From positions 10,130 to 42,299 of the forward strand of contig JAENRP010000299.1 in the NCBI GenBank assembly GCA_024741835.1: a DNA stretch of 32,170 bases. The letters run 5' to 3'. The position numbers and the translations under genes are program-made. The notes under the pieces were generated by a model. That model saw nothing but the letters and a program-made list of their open reading frames with translations. It made no database searches and was not told where the DNA came from. The DNA is from Diplocarpon mali. Its lineage: Eukaryota; Ascomycota; Leotiomycetes; Helotiales; Drepanopezizaceae. Positions within the stretch are counted from its first letter, which is position 1. Each line of letters starts with the position of its first letter. Positions 1 through 10,823 of the stretch are shown here, piece by piece.

Positions 1-2480
1 AAAAAAAAAAAAACCCTCTCTCCTCTCCCTACCTTTACGACTTTAGGTACTAACCTTACTTGCACTTATTATTTATTTGCAAATAGGGATTAGTATTCTC
101 GGCCTGCAAGAGTCTTATATCTTCGCTAATAGTAGCAGGGGCCGCTACTTAAGTTAGTTAGGGTATATATAAAGACCTAGAAGTAGAGGATCTTGTAATA
201 TAGGTTATATAGTTAGATAAGGACTAAAAAAGGGATATATATAAGACTACTATTATACTTAGAGATAGCGCGTAATGCTAATTACCTATTCTACCCCTAA
301 CTAATGAATTGTCCTAGTTCTTCTTTAAAGAGCCTGCTTATAGTGCTTCCTCCCTCTTTGTCTTTGGTCTTCACGTAGGCCTATTCTTGTGTTGTGTCTC
401 CTCACTCTTATACTGGTTAAGCACGATTCTTAAGTTATACTCCTTTTTAAAAGCTAAGAATACTATAGTAAAGTTGATATTACTATCCTTAGGGTCGCTA
501 ATTGCTTAATCCTCCTCTTTTAAAGACGTTTCCTATTCATTCTCATTAGTCCTATTGCCTTCTGAATATGCTCCTTTGTCCTCTTAAGCTAGGTATGCCT
601 TATATGTTTTATCTATTGGCTTATACCCTTCGGCTCGTCGGCTTGCTATATAGCAAGACTTCTAGGCGGCTCTTTCTTCTTCCGAGTGCTTGCTATTATA
701 GCAGTCCTTTTTCTAGCATATAATACACCCTATATAGCCTGGTTTTAATTAGAAGGTTATTCCTCTCTTATTACCTTAAGCAAACTTCATCTTTCTATTT
801 GAAAAGTGCGCTATAGATTGCCTTTACTCCTCGGCCAAATAATATCGGGGTCTATTAGTAGCTAAACTAAGGTACTAAGGTCTAAATAGTCTATCCTAGG
901 CAATTACTCTTACATAAGCCTATAAGCTATCTAATAAAGCTAGGAACGTTGCTAATAGCTTAAAAAGTGCTATTTAAAATAGCTGATTCTTAAAAATACC
1001 TTATATAAGTCTATCTTTAATAGATCGATTGTTCCTTATATTAGCATATAGGCTTAATTGCAGGTTTTATAGCTCTTTAGTATAGTTCTTAAGTTGGGTT
1101 AGGATCGGTTTCCCCCTTTAATAGTCCTCTTATCGAAATAGGTCAAATATCAGCCGAAACTACCTCTTTAAGAATCTGCTACTTCTCTCTTCGGTCTTAT
1201 AATTAGCCCGAATGGCCTCTATTAGGTTGGCAAACTTAAAGTTCTTATTTTGCAAGTACTAATAGTAGTATATCAAGGCCGAGTCTTATAGCATAGATAG
1301 AAAGGCTTTATATTATATGCTCTAGTCTACCAAGGCTCTTTAGCATAAATCGGCGAATATATAAAGCTTCTTATTAAAGTGATCTTTCCTACTTAAGTAC
1401 TAAGTCTCTTTAATATATATCTTACTCAGATTTATAAGGGTTTTAGCCTAATCTAAAGTCAAAGGTTCTATAATATACTAAGATAGTTAAGCGTTGCTTT
1501 AGTTAAGGTTTAGAAGCGCTCTTAAACCCCTCTTTATAATAAAGGGTAGTAACGATCTATCTCTTAATTAGATCAGCGGTATTAGTATTGGATTTGGGAT
1601 CTTTAAGTATTATAAGACTAAGGTTTATCCTAATTAGGGTTAATAAGGTATTCTTTTAAAGTTATACTATTCAGTTGTTTATCTTAAAGTATCTGCTTTA
1701 TATAGGTTATCTTACAAAGTATTATTATTATATCTAAGGTATCCTTGCTAAAGCGAGTCTTAGTATAGTATCTCCTATCTAGCTATAGTAACCCTCTAAG
1801 CGAGTAGCTTGCTTATTCGTATAGATTTAGCAAATTCTAAAGCAGACCTTATTCTATATCTCAGAGATTGTGCTATAACCGAGTTCAGTACTTCTTAGGT
1901 CTATGACTTTAGCTAGTCTTTTAGCCACTCGTTTCCTTCTTAATATATTATATTGAAAAGTACCTAGCCAATTGAAACGCCCTTCCTGCGCTAAATGTAT
2001 ACTCTATAGTACTAAAGGTTGTCCTTTAAGCGTTATCAAACGTCCTTATCTAGCGATTTAAAGTCACTAACTGTCTAATCTTAAAACTCCTCTTAGAAGT
2101 CCTTAGCGAGGTATAACCCTCTCCTTTTGCTATCTTATAATATCTTCCAAAAGTTCTCTATATATTGATCTTTTAATCTAAGGGCCTCTTCGCTAGGTTG
2201 ATCCTCCTAAGGTCTTATATCCCTTTCAAAGTCCCTTAATATCTAGGGTTACCTTAGATTAAGCGGTATTAATAGTCCTCCCTTAATCATTTCCTAATAT
2301 TATCCAGATATTGCTCTACGCCTTAATAAGGTCTGAAAGAAGTCTAATATAGTTGTGTTTTGCGTATTATTATACTATTGTCTAGTTATAGTTAGAATAC
2401 CGATTGTACTCCAGTTTTACCCTAATTGTAATGCGTAATAGAACGCAAGTAAAAGAGGATAGTATCTACTTTTAAAGTAA
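1..2480 (-). mobile_element. Decayed retroelement relic, minus strand, running off the left edge
   Basis: This is TA-rich sequence with stop codons in all frames, typical of RIP. Read on the minus strand, a cysteine/histidine cluster of retroelement Gag type is visible at 686-727. Downstream of it in that sense (about 50-600) is acidic and Lys/Glu-rich sequence that could be the Gag-protease linker. The element would therefore have its 5' side near 2,400 and continue past base 1. The right limit is approximate: I found no LTR, and 2,480-2,800 is featureless TA-rich DNA. The window opens with a run of 13 A. Assignment to copia or gypsy is not possible because no RT or integrase part lies inside the window. 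Confidence 0.45.
686..727 (-). pseudogene. Gag zinc-knuckle remnant of the left-edge retroelement
   Basis: On the minus strand the frame reads C-I-I-C, a TAG stop, K-K-D-C-Y-N-S-K-H followed by an acidic S-E-E-E-R. The CxxC...C...H arrangement followed by EEER resembles the zinc-knuckle variant of fungal retroelement Gag proteins that carry a C-W-S-T-x-H core. The Trp of such a core reads Tyr here. A stop sits inside the motif, so it is non-functional. The match is by eye and partial. Confidence 0.4.
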
Positions 2481-2854
2481 TAACTTTAGCTTAATTCATA
2501 TACCTTTTGCCTTTTTCCCTTTAGTAGTAACTGATATTACTTCATACATTTGGGTTAGTATTTAAGGTAAGCTAGAAATATAATCAAGTACTCTTTAAAT
2601 TAAAAAAGAATTCTTTAGTTTAATAACCTTGCTATCTATAGTAAAGGTGCTACTATTAATTAATATAGGTTTTATATTAGTAATCGATATTCATATAAAT
2701 ATAGTTAAGTACTTATTATTAAAAAGAATCTATTATAATATCTATCTATCTTTATATAACCGAGATAGTACCTTTATACCTCTAAATGTCCTCCCTCCTA
2801 TAGTCCCTCTTAACCGTATATGGATATCCTTCTGAGGTCCTCCGGCTAAACAGC

Positions 2855-3330
2855 CGTCCGAAATACATACGAAACCCCTTATATCGCATATAGTACAGCT
2901 ATGTAGGATGACCCCAGGAATAAGGGAAGCTTGCCTACTACATAGGAATCTGCGTACCAACAATAATATTAAAAACCTTGCCTAGAAGTCTAATGAATCG
3001 CTTGCAGCGTACTATTAGAAAACCACCTACCTACTTCGCTGCGCATATAGCAAAGATGCTAGTCGATTAATAACCAGTCTATTACTCAGTTCTATTAAGT
3101 AGGTCGTCTTAAATAGCATTATCGCGGCATTTATTAAGGGCATTTATAATAATAAGTTACAAGTGGCTGCTCTTTCCAAGTTAGCATTATTATCTAGAGC
3201 ATTATAGAAGGCCCTAGATGTTGTTAAGGACGCTTAGAATATATTAAATATAACTCGTAAGATAGAGCAACGCTAATAAGAGAAACTCGAAATCGAGCAG
3301 CTATAATAGTTATGCTATAAGTAGTATAGC
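2855..3330 (+). pseudogene. Gypsy element gag remnant
   Basis: The plus-strand frame gives a Gag-like helical segment, including KLQVAALSKLALLSRAL (about 3,157-3,207) and further Leu/Lys/Glu-rich helices to about 3,300. It is interrupted by TAG/TAA at several points. Its position upstream of the protease remnant fits Gag. The C-terminal gag and linker probably continue to about 4,400 (Lys/Arg-rich around 4,070-4,190) but are not recognisable in detail. I cannot identify a start codon. Confidence 0.5.
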
Positions 3331-4529
3331 ATATCTACTTCTGCTGTTTTATTACTGCTAAATGCCGGGAAGCCTATAGTCCTAGTGAACTAAAAGTCGT
3401 TACTATATGCACTAAGATCGACCCCTTCGGTCGAGTTGCATAGAAACCCCCCCTTGCACTCTATAACAACCAATCGAAACGGTACTTAGAACGGTCGCGG
3501 TGCTCCGCAGGAGACTAATAATATATAGAACGTCTAGCAGGCGAACACTAATCCTAACTAGCGAGCTTATTAGAATACAAAAGCTTACGCTATCCTCCTT
3601 TAATTATAGTCGCTATACTTTATTATTAATAGATCTAAGATATACGATTCTAAAAAGGACAGTGTCCTATATATATAGTATAAGGACTTTAGTCATAAGG
3701 TAATAAAGTGCACTGGAAATAAGCTCGCGGCATAGGAAAAAGCTTACCTACAATAGGCTATCTAAGGCGGTAATATCGGCTTATATCTCGCCAATATTAA
3801 TAGCTCTAGAAAATATTTTCAAAGTTCGTCTATAATAACTGATAGAAACTATAAAGAGGCGTCTTCGTTAAACTAATTAAAGAAGACCGCTAGTAACCAG
3901 GTATTATTTAATAACTATATTAGGACGTTAGCATCTAATAACTGCTCCTTAAGCACGTTATCATTAGACTCGAAGATGGCCGGTCGTCTTAAGAAGTGAC
4001 TACGCATATTAATTAAAGAGCTAATCAATTCTAGCAACGACGAACCAATGCTAGTACTAGCAATAAAGCCGAGAGGTAAGGTGCCGAGCAGACCATTTAA
4101 GAGAAGAAGCCACGAAGTAGCAAAGGGAAAGGATAATAATAATAGCAAGGATTAAGGTGCCGATAGAATAGCTTATAAGAAAGGCAAGCGTGCTATCCGA
4201 TACCTCTAGGAGATAGTCGCTAAAGAAGGAATAGGCCTTATAAATTATTAAGAGCTTACAAATAGGATTAAGGTACTATTAAGCCTAACTGAATTCTTCT
4301 AAGTATCACCCGAAGGCAATAAGGAATTCCGACGTTTATTAACTTATAGAAACTATAAGCAATCGAAGATAAAACTAAAGAAGTCGATGCGGTTCTCCGC
4401 TAAAGCAAATATCTCGAATGATAATTAGAACTTATTGAAGTCGTCTACTATTATACCTCTATTATTAACTGAGAAAAAGGCTTTCCAAATTGACTACTTT
4501 ATTAAGATACTAAGTAAAGACAGACGTTT

Positions 4530-4860
4530 AGTTAAGGTAGCATTGCTAACCCATCTGATATAAGTAGACTAAAGTTCTAATATAAACGTCATATCTCATA
4601 CCTTAATAAAGAAATTGAAGCTTAAGCCGATTCCACTATTAAAGAGAGGCTTTAGTAGATTAACTATAAACACTACCGATAGGGGTAAGGTAGAACTTAT
4701 ACACTAGGTCGAGTTTGAAGTTAAAACGCATAAAGTATAGCGTAAGGATAAGGCATTCGTACGACCTTTCGGCGACGACCTTTACCTACTTCTTAGCTTG
4801 CTATAGCTATGGAAAGTAGATAGTAATATCAATATTCGCAATTTACAAACTATAATAGGC
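4530..4860 (+). pseudogene. Gypsy element aspartic protease (retropepsin) remnant
   Basis: The frame contains the retropepsin active-site context V-D-stop-S-S-N-I-N-V-I-S at 4,564-4,596, with the catalytic Asp codon at 4,567-4,569. It is followed by K-K-L-K-L-K-P-I-P-L-L and, about 60 codons later, the flap/second-loop region ending in a L-x-L-L-S-L-L-stop-L-W-K-V-D stretch. Single-chain retropepsins of Ty3/gypsy elements have this D-(S/T)-G layout upstream of RT. At least three stops interrupt it. No activity is possible. Confidence 0.65.
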
Positions 4861-5689
4861 AACTAGGCGTATAGTAAGAAGAAAGTAGTTATTAAGGGCC
4901 CAAAGTTCATACTATTTAAACACTATAAGTTATTCCTTCACTTAGCTAAAGTCCTAAACCTAGAGTTAGTAATTCCGAAGAAACCGCCTATCAGAACGTC
5001 TAAAAGACTAAATCAAATAGAGACTAGCTTTAGCTTTAGCGAAAGCGAAGAAATAGATTCATCTACCGACTTAGAAAACTAGATAGAAATAATCGACCTA
5101 AGATTATTATTAAAAGCATCAATAGCGCATAAACAACCTATGCGCTAGATAGTAGTATAAGGGACACTAACTAGCCTACCTAAGGTGGTTATACTGCAAT
5201 TACTAATAGTAGTCCGATTACGATAATAAGACCAACGTTTAAAGCATTATAGGACACAATCGAAGAAACATACTACTATAAAGAATCAATTGCACTACGA
5301 TTAATTAAGAAAGACTGGGAAAATGTGGTCGGGCTGCAAATCCATAGCCTACTTAGCTTAAGTGCCAGACTGAATATATAAAAAGGAGATTCCAGAATAG
5401 TAATCGACTTAAGGGAGTCGTTGTACTATAGGAAATCGGGTAGTAAGATAGGACTACGTCTAAACCAAGTAATAACCCTATACCTAACCTATCGACGCCT
5501 ATACTAACAAACGCTTTTAGATAAATCAGACTTAATTATTAATAAATAGTTCCAAACCCTTAGAACTAAAATAAGAAATCTAACCAACGGATAGCAGAAC
5601 CGAATAAAGAGGCTACTATATATATACTAGGACCTAGATGCAAAAGAGCTATAGAACTTGCCGCCAACTGATCTGTATACTTATAGAGT

Positions 5690-6640
5690 TCGCCTAAAAG
5701 AAGGTACCAAACCACATTCAGTAGCCTGACAAAAGCGCTAGCCAACTGCGAAGGAATACTAGCTATAACAACATATCAATAAGGGATTGAGCTGCGGCTT
5801 CTACAAGCGTATAATAATAGTAAATGGACGGCTTTCTGATTGAAATGCGCAAGCTATTATTATCGATAAAGTAAAGGACCCTCAGCCGTAGGATAAACCC
5901 TAAATTACATTCAATTACCGCAACGTAATAGAGCAAATGCCAGGTTGCTATATAGAGTTATCGTCAAAGCTATATAACTATTTAAGCCACCTTACGCATA
6001 AGCTATTCCTCAAATTCGATCTTAAAAACACATATTAATATATACCAATCCACTTAGCAGATTGTTATTACTTCGCCTTTACAATTTCCAGTATTGGCCA
6101 GCTCTAACAAACCAGAATACTATAAGGATCGATAACTTCCGGCTATAGTATAACTGAATTAATATATATTATATTAGGTCAAATACTACTATTAGAACCA
6201 GGGTAGGGAAGTGACTTTATTAGCCGACTATTAGTTATAGTCGCTTCTAATAAGAACTCGCTCTTTAAGTATGGCTTCTATATTAATAATATCTTCAGCA
6301 GCTACTAAGATTTTAAGGAAGGCTACCACTTTATAGCAGATGAATTGCTTCTAAGAGTAACATAGGCTTATATGCGACTATCCTTTAAGAAGATAGAATT
6401 GTTTATAGACGAAGTCGTTGCGCTAAGCGTTACTTATAAGTTAAGAGGCTTAATCTTAATAAAACTAGAGCAATTAAATAAGATTCGAATATAGCTAATC
6501 CCTAAATCTACCACTTAGGTTTGTAAGTTCGTCGGTGCTATTAGCATTACCCAATAGTTTATAAAAAACTTCGCAAAGATTAAATTGCCACTATTACAAT
6601 TAACTAATAATATGGATTAGCGTTAAAGGAAAGCTAAGCA
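5690..6640 (+). pseudogene. Gypsy element reverse transcriptase remnant
   Basis: Plus-strand frames show RT landmarks in order: the region V-N-G-R-L-S-D (about 5,820), Y-R-N-V-I-E-Q-M-P-G (about 5,920), motif A F-D-L-K with the catalytic Asp codon at 6,018, and F-Y-I-N-N-I-F-S at 6,276-6,299 in place of F-Y-I-D-D-I. Then come the thumb/connection segment with V-T-Y-K-L-R-G-L-I-L-I-K and a K-F-V-G-A-I connection motif near 6,520. Both Asp codons of the YxDD box have become Asn (G to A), and many Trp/Gln positions are stops. It is dead but clearly recognisable. Confidence 0.8.
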
Positions 6641-6756
6641 AGTATCTTTTAAGATACTGCGTCAGAAGTGCTTAGATATCCTTAATATATATAGATAGGA
6701 TAGCAGGAGATCTACCGTCTACTTTTACTCTAATATAAGCAAATAAGGAGCTGGTT
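6640..6756 (+). pseudogene. Gypsy RNase H remnant, 5' half, cut by the copia insertion
   Basis: This stretch ends in Y-F-Y-S-N-I-S-K-stop-G-A-G, the RNase H beta-1 strand (normally T/S-D-A-S-x-x-G-x-G-A), and then runs straight into the copia LTR at 6,757. The last five bases, TGGTT (6,752-6,756), are the target-site duplication. The domain resumes at 12,949 on the far side of the insertion in the same frame once the duplication is counted. Confidence 0.75.
6752..6756. repeat. Target-site duplication, left copy (TGGTT)
   Basis: TGGTT immediately precedes the left copia LTR, and an identical TGGTT follows the right LTR at 12,944-12,948. Five base pairs is the usual target duplication of Ty1/copia elements. 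It survives without mutation although the LTRs have diverged. Confidence 0.88.
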
Positions 6757-6951
6757 TATTGAGCTTAAGTGAGTCGGCGCAGTAGGTATAGGAAACTTCT
6801 AGAGGTCGATGGTCGATATATTAGTAAGAGTTAAGGAAGGAAGGTTACCCCTTTCTTTCCTATAGCTATATACGTATTAATATCCTACTGACTAAGCAGT
6901 AGGGTTATATAATAATATATTAGAGTGATAGCTATATTACCTATCTTAATA
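6757..6951 (-). repeat. Copia element LTR, left copy (3' LTR in element sense)
   Basis: This 195-bp LTR has perfect 7-bp inverted ends, TATTGAG and (in the other copy) CTCAATA. Undoing the usual RIP change gives TGTTGAG...CTCAACA, the classic TG...CA form. It differs from the right copy at 14 positions, all transitions, 10 of them in CpA/TpG context. Confidence 0.93.
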
Positions 6952-6960
6952 CCCTTACTT
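6952..6960 (-). promoter_or_regulatory. Polypurine tract of the copia element
   Basis: On the minus strand, AAGTAAGGG lies directly upstream of the 3' LTR. This is the expected place for the plus-strand primer of an LTR retrotransposon. It is short and has one T, which may be a decayed purine position. Confidence 0.5.
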
Positions 6961-7130
6961 AGACCTTACTCTAATTAACCTATAGTTGGGAAAATAATAA
7001 CTATCCTTTTGCGCTAATCTAACTTTTAAGTATCTCTTTAAATTAAAAATAATCAATTAATAGTAACCTTTATTAAAATCACTAATCTTATTTGTAAGGT
7101 AGGACTAGGAGTTAAATTTCTTAAAAGATG

Positions 7131-7250
7131 TTCCTTTATAAGAATATATGACTTGACTCGCGGTTTAGGCCTAAGAGTCGATTTAAAAACTTTCCTTTAT
7201 AAGACTACGTGACCTAACTCGCGGGGTAGGCCTAGGAGTCGTCCTTAAGC
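7131..7250. repeat. 61-bp tandem duplication in the copia 3' non-coding region
   Basis: Two imperfect copies, with a period of 61 bp, share TTCCTTTATAAGA near the start. Each then has an ACTCGCGG-type block (first bases 7,156 and 7,217) followed by TAGGCCTARGAGTCG. The second half of the unit resembles the core of the larger repeat array at 10,360-10,823, so the same sequence has spread within the element. It lies between the RNase H remnant and the 3' LTR. Confidence 0.7.
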
Positions 7251-7439
7251 CTACTAAGCCCCTACTGTCTTTTGCAACCTTAGTATATTTTTAAATGCTT
7301 CGAACTTTGCAACTGTCTTTAGTAGCTTTATAAATCTATTTGCTACTATTCGATTGGTTGGGATATAGGTAATTAATAACTTATTCTTTATAATAAAGTT
7401 GCAAATAAAGTAGTAGGCAATATTAATATATTTCAATCG

Positions 7440-7770
7440 CTTATATAAGTATAGATTCTTTATAAGTGTAATCGCCTTTATATTATCTGCTTAAAGATTA
7501 ATATAGTTCCTATCTTATTTAATATACTTAGCGAAACTTATATCTTTTAAAACTTAGGCGATCTATAATCCTTGCTTGCAATTTAATAATATTAATATAT
7601 ATTCGGCCTTAGTACTTGCGGTAGCTATTGATTTCTATTTCCTACTTCCTTATAATATAGGTCTGCTATATAGTACTGCTACGCTTTTAAATATACTTTT
7701 CTAACCTTTTATATTTGCCTAATCGGAATCGGTATATACCTTAAGCTTTGCGCTTATATATTTCGTTAGT
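7440..7770 (-). pseudogene. Copia element RNase H remnant
   Basis: On the minus strand the frame shows Y-T-D-S-D-stop-A (about 7,730), where the stop replaces the Trp of the copia Y-x-D-(S/A)-D-W-A motif. About 40 codons on, near 7,600, is A-T-A-S-T-K-A-E-Y-I, the copia (L)SSTEAEY motif. These two motifs are highly characteristic of Ty1/copia RNase H. Multiple other stops make it non-functional. Confidence 0.82.
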
Positions 7771-7899
7771 CTATATCTTACCTTTTGTATAATTATCGAT
7801 CGAAGGTACCTTTTAAGTCGCTTGACTATATTCTTATATCAAATTGTCAGATCCTTTAAGTTCTGATTAAATTGCCTAGTAATAAAGGCGATATCTAGT

Positions 7900-8860
7900 C
7901 TTATATATACTATAGTATATATAATTGCTCTAATATCCTATTAGTACTTCTTTAGATCTCCTTTTTACTCATTTTCATTAGTAGGCTTTAACTTATTATA
8001 CTTTCCTTTAATTAGAGTACGCTTTGGCTTAAAGTTAGGAGTATAAGTAGAGAGTCCTATTCGGTTTAGGATCTTTTTAATATACTGCTCTTAATCCAAT
8101 TAGAGTTCTTAAGTAGAGCGGTTCCTTATAATATAGATGCTAAGGATCTTATGAATTCCCCTTAGATCTTTAATATTAAAACGTTTCTAAATTATTATAA
8201 AGAACTAATCCAATTGAGTAGTTATTTTTATAGCTATAGCAATATTATTAATATATAATAGCAACTTAATTCTACGCTTAGTATAGGTAAATAGATAAGG
8301 GTTAGCTAGGCTTTGAACGAATCCTATTTCTACTAAAGCAGAGCTATATAAGAGGTTCTAATTATAGGCTGATTATTTAAGCCTATAAATACTGCAGAGT
8401 ATATAAAGAGAGTGGTTAGTGTATATAGGAATACTATTAGGTTAGGAGAGAAAAATCCGTTCCTTTATAATTGCTTTAGTAAATACATTTTTAATATTAT
8501 ACTATTTGCATTTAAGGTCCTTAGCAGCTACTATTACTATAAATATGCAAAGGGTATTTATGCGAACTATTAGCGCAAATGTGTTAAAGTAGTCTTCTCT
8601 ATACTATTAAGAGAAGCCCTTAGCTATAAGCCTTGCCTTATAATGCTTTAGGATTCTATCTATATATATCTTGATTATAAAGACCTACTTTATTAATACT
8701 AGGTTTACGTCCTTTGGTGTCGGTTCCTTTATCTATATGCTATTTATAGTAAGAGAGCTTATTTCCTCTTAGATTGCCTTACTCTATACTACTCTATTCT
8801 TTGGATTATTAATAGCTTTATTATACGTCTTTAGAAAAGAGATTTTCATTATCCCTTTAG
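7900..8860 (-). pseudogene. Copia element reverse transcriptase remnant
   Basis: On the minus strand it begins with a P-K-N-R-V-x-stop-S-K-A-I-x-E-E-I-S-S-L segment (about 8,800). Then come W-V-F-I-I-K (about 8,690) and Y-K-A-R-L-I-A-K-G-F-S (about 8,620), the copia W-V-(F/Y)-K-x-K...R-(Y/H)-K-A-R-L-V-A-K-G signature. The catalytic box at about 8,250 reads L-L-Y-I-N-N-I-A-I-A, so both Asp of YVDD are now Asn. It continues into the RNase H remnant in the same orientation. Confidence 0.85.
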
Positions 8861-8879
8861 CGGCTAAGAACGTATTATC

Positions 8880-9400
8880 TTCGTCGAAGCTTTATTAAAG
8901 TTCGAGCTTATAGATCTTATACGCTATTATAGCCTAAATACGCTTAGACTTGCGTTTGTTTAAGGTATCTTCTGGTTCTAGGTCTTTATTCCTTTTTAAA
9001 GACGTAGGTTTAGCTATAGGTTCTATAGGCTTATCATCTAAGGAACCGCTTTCTAATAGTAAAGGCTTATTATTACTTATACCTGTTTTAGGAATATCCT
9101 TTACCTTAGGTACTTTAATTAAAAGGATGATAATATCGAAGTTGTTTTATACTTTAAGCAGTTCGCAGACGATAGGAATAGTCTATTCGGCCTTTAGGCG
9201 ACTAATAGGTTGTTAATCAGCAAGTGCGCTTAATATACTTAAGCTGAGAGAAAGGGGTTATTAGTTCGGCTTGATAGTATTACTATCGAGTAGTATACCT
9301 TACGAATCTTTAGGTATGCAAAGCTTTAAGGATAGCTCTTTCCTATTTCGAGATTTATCGAACTCAATTATTAAGGATATAATTACTTACCTTAGATCTA
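8880..9400 (-). pseudogene. Copia integrase-RT linker remnant
   Basis: The minus-strand frame is rich in Pro, Ser, Lys and Glu, for example K-N-K-D/K-R-N-K-D-L-E-P-E-D and K-R-K-S-K-R near 8,950-9,000. That is like the variable, hydrophilic linker of copia polyproteins between integrase and RT. No catalytic motif is expected here. The assignment rests on position and composition. Confidence 0.45.
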
Positions 9401-10240
9401 GCGTATATACTATCTATTACTTTATTATCTATTTAATATACCTAATAAATATATACTCTTTACCTCAGTCTATTAGCTTCTTGCTCTTTATACTTATAGG
9501 CTAGGACTTTAGGCTAATATAGGAGTAGCAGACGCTTTTAAAGACGCGGATATAGTCTAGGCTTAGTTTCTATTTAAAATATGCCTTATATAGCGATATT
9601 TAAGTGCTATTGACTATTAGTCTACTACCTATTCTATTTTGCAAGTATATATCTGCCTTAACCGCAAGGTCCTAGAATTCCAATAGTAGGTTGGCATCTT
9701 ATAATAGAGCGCAATAGTTAGTCTCTACTTGCTAAATGCTTCGCTTAATAATGCTATTCTAATAGGAACCTTTATATATTATAGTTAGTTTGTAACAAAC
9801 TCCTTATTTTGCTTATTTATTAAGCTTTACCCTAATCTCTAATGCGTTATTAGACCTAATAGCTATTAGCTTTAATTAAGTCTGGCGTTCCTTTATTACT
9901 TTCTAAGTTTCCAGCTTTTCTATAAGCTTAGATTTAGTCTTAGTATAAATGGTCTATATCTATTAAGTAGAGTTATCTACTATTTGAGAAAACCAATTAT
10001 TTCCTTTGATTAAGGTTATAAATAGTCTAGCAGTATTAATAGATATTAGTACTAGTATTGAATCTTTTTATAAATTAAGCTTAGTTTGCGTTCAATTTCA
10101 AAGCTTTATTAGCTTGCAAATTTGGCATACTAGGCGATCCTTCGGTATTTGGATCTTCCGTTTTAAGGTTAAGACCTTATATAGGCCCTTTAATTTCTCT
10201 AATCTTAGATATACGAATCTTTTATATATTAGCTAATACC
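9400..10240 (-). pseudogene. Copia element pre-integrase and integrase remnant
   Basis: On the minus strand a C-Q-I-C pair (about 10,120) is the second half of an HHCC zinc-binding pre-integrase domain. About 55 codons downstream, W-F-S-Q-I-V-D-N-S-T and T-K-T-K-S-K-L-I-E-K-L (about 9,910-10,000) correspond to the integrase core segment that normally reads Y-F-x-x-(I/V)-D-D-x-(S/T)-R. The second Asp reads Asn. Many stops are present. The far end of the core (the Glu) was not located with confidence. Confidence 0.65.
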
Positions 10241-10359
10241 TTAATAGGCTTTCGGCTTCTAATAGCTTTAGTAGCTTATTATTAATTGATACTTTATTAT
10301 CGGCGGCTAAAAAGGACTAATAATAGTAGTTTAAGGTTTTGCCGTTTTCCAATTGCAAG

Positions 10360-10823
10360 CCTAGCTTAGGAGTCGTTTTTAGTAAAACCGCGAGATCTAC
10401 TTATAGTCCTAGCTTAGGAGTCGATTTCCTAGAAATAGCAAGATCTACTCGCGATCCTAGCTTAGGAGTTATCTCTAACGAATTTGCGAATTTCACTTGC
10501 GGTCCTAGCCTAGGAGTCATTTCCGCAAATTTCACTTGCGATCTTAGCTTAAGAGTTATTATTAGCGAATTTGCAAAATCTATTTGCAATCTTAGCTTAA
10601 GAGTTATTTCTATTAAATTCACTTATAATCCTAGCTTAAGAGTCACCTTTAAGGATACCTTGCAATTTACTTATAATCCTAGCTTAAGAATCATTTTCGC
10701 GAATTTTACTTGCAATCTTAGCTTAAGAGTCTATCTATTCTCCTTATCCTCGCTTAATTGTATTAGGGTAAAAAGTGCACTTTCCTTAAAGGAATCTACT
10801 TATAAGTCCGGCCTAAGAGTCAA
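10360..10823 (-). repeat. 48/39-bp minisatellite coding for a peptide repeat in the copia polyprotein
   Basis: Ten copies of a core close to CCTAGCTTAGGAGTC (plus-strand view) start at 10,360, 10,408, 10,456, 10,504, 10,543, 10,591, 10,630, 10,678, 10,717 and 10,808. The first eight steps are 48, 48, 48, 39, 48, 39, 48 and 39 bp, all multiples of three; the last is 91. On the minus strand, the sense strand of the element, the repeats encode 16- and 13-residue units of the type T-P-K-L-G-x-x-V-D-L-A. The plus strand is also open across the array, giving repeated P-S-L-G/R-V. It lies between gag and the pre-integrase domain. This is one of the few stretches of the element not broken by stops. 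Confidence 0.85.

Noticed and set aside
8950..9216. 88-codon plus-strand ORF
   Set aside because: It is antisense to the copia integrase-RT linker, which reads sensibly on the minus strand.
10360..10823. Possible CRISPR-like array because of regularly spaced repeats
   Set aside because: Fungal context, spacers themselves similar, spacing a multiple of three, and location inside a retroelement polyprotein.
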